Assembly (NCBI GenBank): GCA_051877575.1
Contig: JBJEJA010000052.1
Location: 10,096-74,095 of the forward strand
Length of the DNA: 64,000 bases
Direction of reading: 5' to 3'
Source: UBA2882 sp051877575
GTDB taxonomy: Bacteria > Bacillota > Clostridia > Lachnospirales > Lachnospiraceae
Shown here: positions 24,701-33,763 of the stretch, in pieces
How the letters are laid out: each line of letters begins with the position of its first letter
Numbering within the stretch: the stretch's first letter is position 1
Notes under the pieces: model-generated
The model's input: the letters and a program-made list of their open reading frames with translations, nothing else
Database searches by the model: none
Told to the model about the DNA's origin: nothing
Position numbers and translations under genes: made by a program

Positions 24701-27232
24701 ATGAAAAAGGGATTGATAAAAGGGATCGTCTGTTTTGTAACATTTATGGTATCGCTTTTTGCAATCAGTGCCATAATGAACAGGGGAAATACGGATATTA
24801 CCATGGAAATGAGCGCAGCTTCTTATCCGTTGGTTTACATTAATTATGAAGGACAGCATATTAACTGTCTGCACGGATACAGCAATGAGATGGATATATC
24901 CTTTATGCGGGATACGATTACACCTTTGGGAGAGGACCGGAAAATATCGTTATATATTGATAAAATGAACAGTGATATTGCTTCTTTATCTTTTGAAGTG
25001 CGTTCGACGGACGGCGAGCGTCTGATCGAAAATTCCGAGATTTTTAATTACAAGGAAAAGAATGCGGGAATTTCCGCAGATGTAGTCATCAAGGATCTGA
25101 TAGAGAAGGATACGGAATACGAATTTATTGTATTGATAGAAACGGCGGCTGGAAAGACGATCCGATATTATACGCGTATCATACAGAGAAGCGAGAATCA
25201 TGCGGGAGAAGAAATCCGGTTTGTGCAGGATTTTCACAATAAAACGTTTGATAAAGAGGCGGCCAGAGATTTGACAAAATATCTGGAGACCGACGAGACC
25301 GGAGATAATACTTCTTACAGTTATGTGAATATTCATAGCAGCTTTTCCCAGCTGACATGGGGGAATCTGAAGGTGGAAAAAATTACGGAGCCACAGCTCT
25401 TCGTGACAGAATTTTTTTCACAGACCATGCGTGTGAAAATGACTTATTATGTGATGATAACGACTGAAGATGGGCAAAGAAAATGCCGTGTGGAGGAATT
25501 TTACAGATTGCGCTACGGAACCCAGAGAATTTATCTGCTGGATTTCGAAAGGACCATGAATGAAGTATTCGAAATGGATATTGAGGCATTTAATAAAAAC
25601 AAGCTGGATTTGGGAATCCGGGATGCAGATGTGGAGATCATGGAGAGTGAAGACGGCGGCATTTTTGCTTTTATATCGGAAAACAGGCTTTTCTGCTACA
25701 ATTCCACCAATAATCGGTTTGCACTGCTTTTTGGTTTCTATGGAAAAGATAACGAAGATGAAAGAACTTATTATGATCAGAATGATATTCGTATCCTGAA
25801 TGTGGATGAGACCGGAAATGTGCAGTTTATGGTATATGGCTATATGAACAGAGGCACACATGAGGGAAATATGGGGATTGTGGTATATTTTTATAACAGT
25901 GTGCTGAATACCATAGAGGAAGAGGTTTTTATTCCGTATGATAAGTCCTATGCGGTTCTTGCCAGTGATTTGGAGCAATTGACATATTTAAACAGCAGCA
26001 ATGAATTGTTTTTGTATTTAGGCGGCAGCATTTTTTGCATTAAATTGGAAGAGAACAGCTATGAGACGGTAGTGGAAAATCTGCCTCAGGGCAGCCTGAA
26101 AGTGTCCCGGTCCAACCGAATGGCAGTATGGCCGGAAGGAGAGGATCTGAACAGAAGTACAAGCCTTGCACTTATGAATTTAAACAGCCGCAGCATTTCC
26201 AAAGTAGAAGCGGGGAACGGCAATTATATCAAACCGCTTGGTTTTATGGAAGAGGATCTGATTTACGGACTGATAAGAGCTTCGGATATTTATACGGATA
26301 ATGCCGGAAGCGTTTTAATGCCGATGTTCCGTGTCAGCATTTGCAGCGGTGCAGATAACAGTATTACGATGAATTATGAAAAACATGGTGTCTATGTGAC
26401 GGATATCAGTATTGAGAATAACCAGATCAATCTGCAGAGGGTCAGCAGGGATAATACCGGGCAGGCTTATACTTCCGTTGCATCGGACCAGATTATGAGT
26501 ACGGAAACCGGACTGCAGGGAGAAAATGCTGTTGAAGTAGTGGTAACAGAAGCATTGGAAAAAATCGTACAGATTGCAGCCAAAGGAACGGTTGAAACAA
26601 AATCCCTGAAATTTTTAACGCCTAAAGAGGTTATGTATGAGGGCGGGCATGAGATGATACTGAATCGCCCGGAACAGACGGAGAGCAAATATTTTGTCTA
26701 TGGGGCAGACGGAATCAGCGGTGTGTATTCCAATGCTTCGGAAGCTGTGGGTGCCGCAGAAAAAACGGCCGGAACGGTTATCAATGAAGCGGGGGATTAT
26801 GTCTGGGTAAAGGGAAACCGTGCCGTTCGAAATCAGATCATGAAGATAGAGGGGACTGCCGCGGATGAAGAGAATTCCTCTCTGGCGGTGTGCCTCAATA
26901 CGATGCTGGGAGCGGAAGGAATTACCCGTAACAGCCAGTATATGCTGGATCAGGGACAATCCGCACTTTCCATTTTGGAAGAACAGATGCCGGAGGCGGA
27001 AATACTGGATCTCGGAGGGTGCAGTCTGGATGCCGTGCTTTACTATGTCGACAGAGATATTCCGGTCATGGCGATTTTGCAGGACAAAAGTGCAGTATTG
27101 ATTATCGGTTTTAATGAATTAAATACGGTTATTATGGATCCCGCAACGGGAACAATTTACAAAAAAGGCATGAACGATTCTACGGAGTGGTTTAACGCGA
27201 ACGGAAATCAGTTCATTACCTATATCCGTTAA
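24701..27232 (+). CDS. Large secreted hypothetical protein with a C39-like C-terminal end
   Basis: 843 residues. One N-terminal membrane segment (about 5-25), then a long beta-rich extracellular part with no recognised domain. The last ~115 residues resemble a papain/C39 peptidase fold: Cys 731 starts a helix (VCLNTMLGAEG), then AILEE-type helix, ILQDKSAVLIIGF and MDPATGTIYK strands. In active C39 enzymes the strand before the DPA segment begins with the catalytic His. Here that position reads SAV, so the domain may be inactive or misassigned. The gene stands alone between a methyltransferase and queT, closed by a strong hairpin terminator. Confidence 0.7.
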   Translation: MKKGLIKGIVCFVTFMVSLFAISAIMNRGNTDITMEMSAASYPLVYINYEGQHINCLHGYSNEMDISFMRDTITPLGEDRKISLYIDKMNSDIASLSFEVRSTDGERLIENSEIFNYKEKNAGISADVVIKDLIEKDTEYEFIVLIETAAGKTIRYYTRIIQRSENHAGEEIRFVQDFHNKTFDKEAARDLTKYLETDETGDNTSYSYVNIHSSFSQLTWGNLKVEKITEPQLFVTEFFSQTMRVKMTYYVMITTEDGQRKCRVEEFYRLRYGTQRIYLLDFERTMNEVFEMDIEAFNKNKLDLGIRDADVEIMESEDGGIFAFISENRLFCYNSTNNRFALLFGFYGKDNEDERTYYDQNDIRILNVDETGNVQFMVYGYMNRGTHEGNMGIVVYFYNSVLNTIEEEVFIPYDKSYAVLASDLEQLTYLNSSNELFLYLGGSIFCIKLEENSYETVVENLPQGSLKVSRSNRMAVWPEGEDLNRSTSLALMNLNSRSISKVEAGNGNYIKPLGFMEEDLIYGLIRASDIYTDNAGSVLMPMFRVSICSGADNSITMNYEKHGVYVTDISIENNQINLQRVSRDNTGQAYTSVASDQIMSTETGLQGENAVEVVVTEALEKIVQIAAKGTVETKSLKFLTPKEVMYEGGHEMILNRPEQTESKYFVYGADGISGVYSNASEAVGAAEKTAGTVINEAGDYVWVKGNRAVRNQIMKIEGTAADEENSSLAVCLNTMLGAEGITRNSQYMLDQGQSALSILEEQMPEAEILDLGGCSLDAVLYYVDRDIPVMAILQDKSAVLIIGFNELNTVIMDPATGTIYKKGMNDSTEWFNANGNQFITYIR

Positions 27233-27251
27233 AATCAGTAAACATGAATAA

Positions 27252-27300
27252 CTGCCGGCGGTTGCAGAGTTGAAATCTGTAGCTGCCGGCAGCTTGTTTT
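27252..27300. terminator. Long hairpin terminator between the 843-aa gene and queT
   Basis: CTGCCGGC (27252-27259) pairs with GCCGGCAG (27285-27292), with an inner GGTTGCAG/CTGTAGCT stem including G-T pairs. CTTGTTTT follows on the plus strand. Convergent genes on both sides may share it. Confidence 0.75.
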
Positions 27301-27324
27301 CGGACCTTTTTTGGATGATATTAC

Positions 27325-27813
27325 TTAGTTTCGGAAAAGAACGCGACGGTATCTTTGTAACAGAAATAAAAGAAACATGCCAAGGACACCGCAGGAAATG
27401 ACTTCTCCGGCACCGACAGTCAGCATAAAGAACGGAATGCTGCCCGGAATGCCATATGCATAATATAATACAAAAGGAATAATAATCGTATTTGCCAAAA
27501 CGGGAGGAAGAGGAGCCAGCCACTTCCATTTACGAAGAGCATAAGTCCCTAAGGCACCCAGAAGAGTTGCCAGACTACCGAAAATGACATCCCAGATGGG
27601 AGCGCCTGTGATAAAATTGCTAAGCAGGCATCCGATAAAGAGACCGGGAACGGCAGCAGGTGTAAAAAAAGGAAGGATGGTAAGTGCCTCGGAAATACGG
27701 ACCTGAATGGCACCGCTTGCCAGATTGAACGCGTTAATGGCAAGTGTGAGTACCACATAGATGGCAGCGATAACCGCCGCTTGGGTGATAAAGTAAGCTT
27801 TTTTGTTTTTCAT
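27325..27813 (-). CDS. queT: QueT-family queuosine precursor transporter (ECF S component)
   Basis: 162 residues with about five membrane segments. It shows the QueT signature: AAVIAAIYVVLTLAINAFNLASG, then QVRISEALTILPFFTPAAVPGLFIGCLLSN. QueT is the substrate-binding S component that, with the shared ECF energy module, imports queuosine precursors such as preQ1. The ribosome-binding site is AAAGGAG. The gene is preceded by a structured leader, matching the common preQ1 control of this family. Confidence 0.92.
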   Translation of the reverse strand: MKNKKAYFITQAAVIAAIYVVLTLAINAFNLASGAIQVRISEALTILPFFTPAAVPGLFIGCLLSNFITGAPIWDVIFGSLATLLGALGTYALRKWKWLAPLPPVLANTIIIPFVLYYAYGIPGSIPFFMLTVGAGEVISCGVLGMFLLFLLQRYRRVLFRN

Positions 27814-27940
27814 TTTGTTTTCTCCTTTAGTTTTGATTTACAGTCTGTGGGCTTTTGCTTCAGACTGAGGTCAGGAAGGTCTCGAACTGACCGGTTTGTT
27901 GCAAGAAATCTGTTTTATCAATAATCTGTTGATTCGCAAC
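27814..27940 (-). promoter_or_regulatory. Structured queT leader, candidate preQ1-type riboswitch
   Basis: Read on the minus strand, the leader has three successive hairpins: GTTGC/GCAAC, GGTCAG/CTGACC, and CAGTCTG/CAGACTG. An A-rich tail (AAATCAAAACTAAAGGAG) ends in the ribosome-binding site. The loop of the second hairpin (TTCGAGAC) is complementary, with one bulge, to GTCTGAA in the third, giving a pseudoknot that competes with the third hairpin. The tail resembles that of preQ1-I aptamers, but the core does not fit that class cleanly. The class is unresolved. Confidence 0.45.
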
Positions 27941-27946
27941 GAGGCT

Positions 27947-27975
27947 AGTGTAGCACAGGAAAAGGAAAAAAGCAA
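27947..27975 (-). promoter_or_regulatory. Promoter of queT
   Basis: Minus strand -35 TTGCTT (27975-27970), 17-base spacer, -10 TACACT (27952-27947). Start predicted near 27940, giving a leader of about 127 bases. Confidence 0.55.
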
Positions 27976-28049
27976 TTTAAAAAACAGAAAAATGTCAATA
28001 ACTGCTGTCAGAAACAGATTAAATCTTTATAAAACCCGTAGCAAACCGA

Positions 28050-28078
28050 TTGACTTTTTGTACTCCATATTTTACCAT
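28050..28078 (+). promoter_or_regulatory. Promoter of the zinc-ribbon gene at 28116
   Basis: -35 TTGACT (28050-28055), 17-base spacer, -10 TACCAT (28073-28078). Confidence 0.45.
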
Positions 28079-28115
28079 GAACATAACATGAAGTTTGCAA
28101 ATGGAGGGAATTACA

Positions 28116-28526
28116 ATGGATTTTTTGAGTAAAGTATCTGCAAAGGCAGGGGAAACATTTCAGACAATAAAAGACAGCGAAGTAACCAAAAAGGCAAAAA
28201 ACTACGCAGAGATTCCCGGACTGCAGATGCAGGTGGGAAAATGTGAGAGTCTGATCAAGAAGGCTTATGAAGAAATCGGTGAGGCATATTTCAATGCCCA
28301 TGAGCATGAAGAAGACGGTGAGTATGCGGAACAGTTCAAGGTCATCAAAGAAAATAAAGAAAAAATCGGTCAGTTAAAATCCGAAATTGAGGATAAGAAA
28401 AAAGGTGATGATAATACAACCGATGCAAAAGACGGCTCCGTTTCTATCGAAAAGGTTTGCCCGATTTGCGGAAGAAGCGTTCCCGATGATTCGGCATTCT
28501 GCAGTGTCTGCGGACACCAATTCTAA
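28116..28526 (+). CDS. Zinc-ribbon protein with helical N-terminus (136 aa)
   Basis: ATG 28116 is set by GGAGGG seven bases upstream. Residues 1-95 are helical and charged (MDFLSKVSAKAGETFQTIKD, then SLIKKAYEEIGEAYF). The end is a zinc ribbon, CPICGRSVPDDSAFCSVCG, with two CxxC pairs. Similar architecture occurs in many clostridial proteins without assigned function. The gene is monocistronic, with its own promoter and terminator. Confidence 0.8.
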   Translation: MDFLSKVSAKAGETFQTIKDSEVTKKAKNYAEIPGLQMQVGKCESLIKKAYEEIGEAYFNAHEHEEDGEYAEQFKVIKENKEKIGQLKSEIEDKKKGDDNTTDAKDGSVSIEKVCPICGRSVPDDSAFCSVCGHQF

Positions 28527-28540
28527 ATGAACGATAAATA

Positions 28541-28571
28541 AAAAAGGGGCTGTAAAAACAGCCCCTCTTTT
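28541..28571. terminator. Bidirectional terminator between the zinc-ribbon gene and prs
   Basis: AGGGGCTGT (28545-28553) pairs with ACAGCCCCT (28558-28566) across a four-base loop, flanked by A- and T-runs on both sides. Confidence 0.88.
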
Positions 28572-28576
28572 GTTGA

Positions 28577-29761
28577 TTACACTTCTCCGTTTTTATATCT
28601 TGCCAGCAGGTTTTGGATCCTGTCGCTTGGATTCAGCAGATCGCTGATGGAAGCATCATGATTCAGAGTATCGATGATGTAGGCGATATATTTGCTCATA
28701 TCACAATTGATATAGTAAGGTCTTTCCAAAAGCTCGGGTGTCTGGTAGATCAGGTTTGTGGTCAGGATTTCATCAATAATTCCTTCTTCATAGGCCTGAT
28801 CAAATTTAGCAAGTCCGTTTGTAAACAAACCGAAGGTTGCACAGATGAAAATGCGGTTTGCCTTTCTCTTCTTTAATGCTGCGGCAACTTCCAATACACT
28901 TTCTCCGGAAGAGATCATATCGTCTACCACAATGATATCCTTACCCTCTACGCTTGCACCAAGGAATTCGTGGGCAACGATCGGATTGCGTCCGTCTACA
29001 ATCTGTGTATAGTCCCGACGTTTATAGAACATACCCATATCCAGACCAAGTACATTGGCGATATAGATAGCACGGCTCATACCGCCTTCATCGGGACTGA
29101 CTACCATCATATGATCGGAATCAATTGTCAGATCTTTTACATGGGAAAGCAGTCCTTTGATGAACTGATAAGCCGGCTGAACGGTTTCGAAACCGTTTAA
29201 CGGAATTGCGTTCTGTACCCGGGCATCATGTGCGTCAAAGGTAATAATGTTGTCCACTCCCATGCTGACAAGCTCCTGAAGTGCGATTGCACAATCCAGA
29301 GACTCACGGGAACTTCTTTTATGTTGTCTGCTCTCATAAAGAAAAGGCATGATAACGGTAATGCGTCTTGCTTTTCCGCCTACAGCGGCAATGATACGCT
29401 TCAGATCCTGATAATGATCATCGGGAGACATATGATTAGGATGTCCGCATAAGGAATATGTTAAAGAATAATTTGCTACGTCGACCAGCAGATAAAGGTC
29501 GGTACCTCTTACAGATTCTAAAATGACGCCTTTGGCTTCGCCGGAACCGAAACGGGGTACTTTGGTCTGGATCAGATAGGAATCGCGTTGATAGCCTTTG
29601 AATGCAAGGCTGTCACTATGTGCGTTTTCACGCTCCGTTCTCCAGTCGACCAGATAGTTGTTTACTTTTTCTCCCAAAGCTTTGCAGCCTTCCAGAGAGA
29701 TGATTCCCAAAGAGCCTACGGGAATGGTTTCCAGGTTTCTCATTTCTTCACGTTTGGACAT
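28577..29761 (-). CDS. prs: Ribose-phosphate pyrophosphokinase (PRPP synthetase), long form
   Basis: 394 residues, about 75 more than the usual ~315. The PRPP-binding loop VVDDMISSGES, the FDAHDARVQN metal/ribose motif, the RSSRES ATP-loop region and the YKRRD catalytic loop are all present. It makes PRPP from ribose-5-phosphate and ATP for nucleotide, His, Trp and NAD synthesis. The extra length lies in the N-terminal part and in insertions, a layout seen in a divergent group of clostridial Prs proteins. It is followed on the same strand by nothing else; dnaI- and dnaD-like genes lie upstream. Confidence 0.88.
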   Translation of the reverse strand: MSKREEMRNLETIPVGSLGIISLEGCKALGEKVNNYLVDWRTERENAHSDSLAFKGYQRDSYLIQTKVPRFGSGEAKGVILESVRGTDLYLLVDVANYSLTYSLCGHPNHMSPDDHYQDLKRIIAAVGGKARRITVIMPFLYESRQHKRSSRESLDCAIALQELVSMGVDNIITFDAHDARVQNAIPLNGFETVQPAYQFIKGLLSHVKDLTIDSDHMMVVSPDEGGMSRAIYIANVLGLDMGMFYKRRDYTQIVDGRNPIVAHEFLGASVEGKDIIVVDDMISSGESVLEVAAALKKRKANRIFICATFGLFTNGLAKFDQAYEEGIIDEILTTNLIYQTPELLERPYYINCDMSKYIAYIIDTLNHDASISDLLNPSDRIQNLLARYKNGEV

Positions 29762-29773
29762 GATGAAAGATCC

Positions 29774-30766
29774 TCACTTTCTCTTATCTTGAAATTTCTT
29801 TAGCATTCGAATATCTCGTCCCTCAAATTTACAAAAAGTGAAATGACTGCTGACACGGGAAAAAATTCTTTCCGAATAGCGTCTGCTCAGTTCATCTAAA
29901 GTCAGGTTCGTAGAAATCAAGGTGGCTTTCTTTAGTAAATCCCGGTTGTTCAGGCAGGTAAATAAGTCTGCCTTTACCCTTTCGCTGATGGCTTCCGTGC
30001 CCAGATCGTCTATAATGAGCAGGTCGCATTGATTGATATCTTCCAGAAAAGAAAAATAGGCATCCTTATCATCCTGGAAACGGAAATCCACAAGGTCTTT
30101 AAATAATTTATCGGCGCTGTAATAGGTTACCGAATATCCCTGTTCCATCAATTCTTTGGCTATGCAACAGGATAGAAAAGTTTTACCAGTACCAACATTA
30201 CCATAAAATACGAGATTTTGGTAGTCCGAGTTGAAATTTCCTGTAAACTTTTTGCTGATGTTCAACGCATTGGCATAAGAAGCTGCTTCCGCTTCGTTAA
30301 AGTAGTCAAAGGAAAGTGTATCAAAATTCTGGACCGAGATCAGATCAAAAATCCCGGATTGCTCAAATAAAAGCCTTGTCTGGGCTTCTATGAAACAGGT
30401 ACACTTAGTGCGGCTTTGGGGAAGAAAACCGGTATCATGACATTTGGGACATGTATAGATGGGGGCAAGATAATCTTTCGGATAGCCCGCATCCGTTAAA
30501 ATCCGGTCTCTTTTATCAACCAGCAGATCTTCCTGCGTTTTGATGACGGATAAGGCATCCGTATCTTTGTCCAGATTGGCCTGCATCCGTTTCATTCTCA
30601 GGTTGCGGAGTTCGTCCTCGGTATCAAAATAGGAGGGAAGCTTTTGGCGGACCTCCTCGGTGCGTGCAATCTGGATCCGGTGATTCTCCAAACGTATATT
30701 ATCGTATTTCTCCATAATGGAATCAAACTGTCTGTTGCTTAAACCCATAAACTGTACCTCATTCAA
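29774..30766 (-). CDS. DnaC/DnaI-type helicase loader ATPase
   Basis: 330 residues. The N-terminal half has a zinc site (YTCPKCHDTGF, then KCTCF). The AAA+ domain has Walker A GNVGTGKTFL, Walker B LLIIDDLGTEA, and the sensor 1 segment ATLISTNL. This is the pattern of primosomal loaders DnaI/DnaC that place DnaB on DNA. It lies ten bases downstream of the DnaD-like gene, forming a primosome pair. The start is either Met 1 or Met 7; neither has a strong ribosome-binding site. Confidence 0.88.
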   Translation of the reverse strand: MNEVQFMGLSNRQFDSIMEKYDNIRLENHRIQIARTEEVRQKLPSYFDTEDELRNLRMKRMQANLDKDTDALSVIKTQEDLLVDKRDRILTDAGYPKDYLAPIYTCPKCHDTGFLPQSRTKCTCFIEAQTRLLFEQSGIFDLISVQNFDTLSFDYFNEAEAASYANALNISKKFTGNFNSDYQNLVFYGNVGTGKTFLSCCIAKELMEQGYSVTYYSADKLFKDLVDFRFQDDKDAYFSFLEDINQCDLLIIDDLGTEAISERVKADLFTCLNNRDLLKKATLISTNLTLDELSRRYSERIFSRVSSHFTFCKFEGRDIRMLKKFQDKRK

Positions 30767-30776
30767 ACATGAAATG

Positions 30777-31853
30777 CTAATTGCTCAGTAACATTTTCTC
30801 AAGCGCATCGTAGTCATAGGAGCGCTGCTGAAAGTCATTAAAGCCGCTGTCTTTTTTGGAGACGGGAGAAGCAGACTTCTGATAGGAAGCATCCATGGCT
30901 TCAATGTCTTTGAGGTTCTTAATATTGGCATCATGCCATTTGGTCAGGATGGCATTGGCATATTGAAAGCGGTTGTGATCCGTTGCAAGCACGGCGCGTT
31001 CGCAGGCTTTGAGTACAATTTCCGAAGAGAAACCGAACTGATAAAACCATTTTTTGATGTAAGCAACCTCCGGTTCTGTGGGCTCGGAATTCTTGCCCAA
31101 AGCTCGCATGACGCTGTATACCTGTTTGTCGTATTTGGTAGTTCTCAGTTTGGCCTGACGGACTGTGGATATATGTGATTCTGCCCAATCAACCGCAACT
31201 TTTTCCATATAGGAGAATTGTTTTTTCCCTCTTCCGACACAATATTGAATAAGATAATCAATCAGATCGGTGGAAAAACCTAAAGTATCATATATAAAAA
31301 GCAATGTTTCCAGATCGCTGCGGGAAAGCATTTTTCCCGTATACTGCTCAGCGATAAAGATAATCTGAGCGGTTTCGTTATTGCTCTGGAAAGCGGCAAG
31401 GTCATCCGCGGAAAATGTTGTTTTCGCGGGGACTGTACTTTTGGAACCGGCAGATTTGGATGTCTCCTTTGCCGTTTTGGAAGTATCTGCCGCAAGTTTG
31501 GGAGCCAGAGACACAATTTCAGCCTTGGGATTCAAGGACGGAAAGGGGAGCACATGAATTGCCTTCAGATTCTGCTCGCTGTCATAATCGAGAGAAAGCA
31601 GTTTTAACTTTTCCCAATAACGGAGTGCGCGCAGCACATCTTTTTCCGTATAGTTAAAACGATCTGCAATATCGGAAATGCCAAAAGGCAGATTTGCCCC
31701 GGTCATACGAATTAAATACAGATAGATTTTAATCTGGGCATCATTGGCGGATACCATATATTCATCAATAAACTGATTGGAAATAATGGTAGCGTCCAAT
31801 CCCTGCTCCTGGTAAATTGTTAAATGTGTCATCTCATCACCCGGTTTGTTCAT
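30777..31853 (-). CDS. DnaD-domain replication initiation protein
   Basis: 358 residues. The N-terminal winged-helix part (about 15-105) contains NDAQIKIYLYLIRMTGANLPF and a FNYTEKDVLRALRYWEKL helix. A low-complexity Ser/Thr/Lys linker follows (about 115-150). Then come two DnaD/DnaB-2 type domains: FIAEQYTGKMLSRSDLETLLFIYD (about 165-235) and IKKWFYQFGFSSEIVLKACE (about 265-320). Proteins of this type remodel DNA at initiation. The start could be Met 1 or Met 8. Just upstream lies the DnaA-box cluster. Confidence 0.88.
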   Translation of the reverse strand: MNKPGDEMTHLTIYQEQGLDATIISNQFIDEYMVSANDAQIKIYLYLIRMTGANLPFGISDIADRFNYTEKDVLRALRYWEKLKLLSLDYDSEQNLKAIHVLPFPSLNPKAEIVSLAPKLAADTSKTAKETSKSAGSKSTVPAKTTFSADDLAAFQSNNETAQIIFIAEQYTGKMLSRSDLETLLFIYDTLGFSTDLIDYLIQYCVGRGKKQFSYMEKVAVDWAESHISTVRQAKLRTTKYDKQVYSVMRALGKNSEPTEPEVAYIKKWFYQFGFSSEIVLKACERAVLATDHNRFQYANAILTKWHDANIKNLKDIEAMDASYQKSASPVSKKDSGFNDFQQRSYDYDALEKMLLSN

Positions 31854-31955
31854 TCTTTAAAGCAAGTGAAAGTATAGCATAACCGAACGAAAAAAGAAAT
31901 AGTAAATTTTTCGCAAACCCGCATAAAATCTGGATTTGGAGGGATTTGTTCAAAT

Positions 31956-32117
31956 TGTGGATAATGTGGATATCAGGTACACATAATGTAAAAAAATTGT
32001 CGATGTCATAGAGTTATCGGGGGTTTGTCAATAAATAAAAAATAATTTATGTAAATCAAAATATCCACAACAAAAAGTGGGTAATTTCGCTTCTTTTGCT
32101 GTGGATATTGTGGATAA
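31956..32117. promoter_or_regulatory. Cluster of DnaA boxes in two abutting pairs around an AT-rich stretch
   Basis: The 264-base gap between dnaD and murC contains two exact DnaA boxes (TGTGGATAA at 31956-31964 and 32109-32117). Three one-mismatch boxes accompany them: TGTGGATAT at 31965-31973 and 32100-32108, and ATATCCACA at 32061-32069. Two boxes abut directly at each end of the cluster. Between them is an AT-only-like stretch (about 32028-32062). The last box touches the murC stop. A TATACT at 31876-31871 (minus) is the likely -10 of the dnaD operon. DnaA control of dnaD-dnaI, or an origin-like element, are the two readings. Confidence 0.65.
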
Positions 32118-33494
32118 TTATTTTTTTAGTAGATTTTCGCCGATATTTACAACGTCTCCCGCCCCCATAGTTATCAACAAGTCTCCGGGGGAATAATTTT
32201 TTTTCAAAAATTCTTCTATTTCTTTAAAAGAAGGGAAGTAGTCACAGGCAGTTCTCAGTTTTTGGATTTCTTCCTGAAGCGTTTTGGAACTGATTCCCAA
32301 AGTATCCGTCTCTCTTGCAGCATAGATATCAGCCAGCACCACGTGATCCGCAGCGGAAAGCGCTTTGGCAAATTCGGGAAGAAAAGCCTTGGTCCTGGTG
32401 TAAGTATGGGGCTGAAAAACGCACCACAATTTCTGATGCGGATAGTGCTGTGCCGCAGACAGGGTAGAGGAAATCTCCGTAGGGTGGTGGGCATAATCGT
32501 CAATGACGGTTACGCCGTCGACGGTTCCCTTTAACTGAAAACGCCGTTCCGTGCCATGGAAGTTTTGCAGAGCCTTTTGTACGATGTCCGTTGGAATTCC
32601 CAGTACATCCGAAAGGGCAGCTGCGGCCATGGAATTGTATACATTGTGTTCTCCGGGAACTCCCAGAGTGATTTTTCGGCGTTCCCCGTTGTGACAAAGA
32701 TAATAGGAAGGTCTTGCCAACTCGTCATAAACGATTTCTTCGGGATAATAATCACAGGAACTCTCACTGCCATAAGTAATGACTCTGCAGTCAAGGCCGT
32801 TTGTGATTTCCGTAAGATCCGGAATGTTGCCGTTAATGATTAAAGTACCATCTTTTGGAAGCAAAGATGCAAATTTTTGGAAAGAATGACGGATGTCCTG
32901 AATATCTTTAAAAAAGTCCAAGTGATCTGCCTCGATATTCAGGATAAGGCTGATCTTAGGATAAAAGCTTAAAAAGCTGTTGGTGTACTCGCAGGCTTCG
33001 GTAACAAACAGGCCGGAACTGCCGACCCGGATATTGCCGTGAATGGACGGCAGGATGCCGCCGATGGATAAAGTCGGATCTGCATCTGCTGCGAGAAGAA
33101 TCTCACTGATCATGGAAGTTGTGGTGGTTTTACCATGGGTACCGCTGACAGCGATAGGCGTGTCATAGTTGTGCATGATCTGCCCAAGCAGATCAGCCCT
33201 GGTCATGCAGGGAATGTTCTGCTCCTTTGCGGCACACAGCTCGGGATTATCAGTGTGGATTGCTGCGGTATAAACAACAACATGGATGTCCTTTGTGATG
33301 TTGCCGGCAGACTGGCCGTAGAAGACAGTTGCGCCTTTTTCTTCAAGATGGATTGTTAAAGGACTTTGCCTGGAGTCGGAACCGGAAACGGTAAATCCCC
33401 GATCCAGCAGCACTTCGGCCAGGCCGCTCATGCTGATGCCGCCGATGCCGATAAAATGGACATGAATTGGTTGATTAAAATTAATATGATACAT
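32118..33494 (-). CDS. murC: UDP-N-acetylmuramate-L-alanine ligase
   Basis: 458 residues. The N-domain has HFIGIGGISMSGLAEVL, the ATP loop is SGTHGKTTTTSMI, followed by the central EADHLDFF motif and the C-domain DDYAHHPTEI. It adds L-Ala to UDP-MurNAc in peptidoglycan synthesis. It has a clear promoter and is not in a dcw cluster, which is usual for Lachnospiraceae. Confidence 0.96.
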   Translation of the reverse strand: MYHINFNQPIHVHFIGIGGISMSGLAEVLLDRGFTVSGSDSRQSPLTIHLEEKGATVFYGQSAGNITKDIHVVVYTAAIHTDNPELCAAKEQNIPCMTRADLLGQIMHNYDTPIAVSGTHGKTTTTSMISEILLAADADPTLSIGGILPSIHGNIRVGSSGLFVTEACEYTNSFLSFYPKISLILNIEADHLDFFKDIQDIRHSFQKFASLLPKDGTLIINGNIPDLTEITNGLDCRVITYGSESSCDYYPEEIVYDELARPSYYLCHNGERRKITLGVPGEHNVYNSMAAAALSDVLGIPTDIVQKALQNFHGTERRFQLKGTVDGVTVIDDYAHHPTEISSTLSAAQHYPHQKLWCVFQPHTYTRTKAFLPEFAKALSAADHVVLADIYAARETDTLGISSKTLQEEIQKLRTACDYFPSFKEIEEFLKKNYSPGDLLITMGAGDVVNIGENLLKK

Positions 33495-33538
33495 GAATAC
33501 ACTTCCTATTCGTTATTCCTTTTTTTCATTCCTTTTTC

Positions 33539-33567
33539 ATTATAACCACCTAAAGAGGAAAAACCAA
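33539..33567 (-). promoter_or_regulatory. Promoter of murC
   Basis: Minus strand -35 TTGGTT (33567-33562), 17-base spacer, perfect -10 TATAAT (33544-33539). Confidence 0.65.
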
Positions 33568-33763
33568 CTGTTATTTTTCAAGAAGCCAAAAATCGTGAAA
33601 GGAGGTCTTTTTTATACAATTTTAACAAAAAATGGTACTAATATACCAGAATATAAAATGGGTGAGTGTGCAAAATGACGGGAAATTATACAAAAGAAAG
33701 GTGGAATTTGTATATTTTTTACATAAACTTTGAAAAAAGGGAAGAATTTATTTGTAAAAAATA

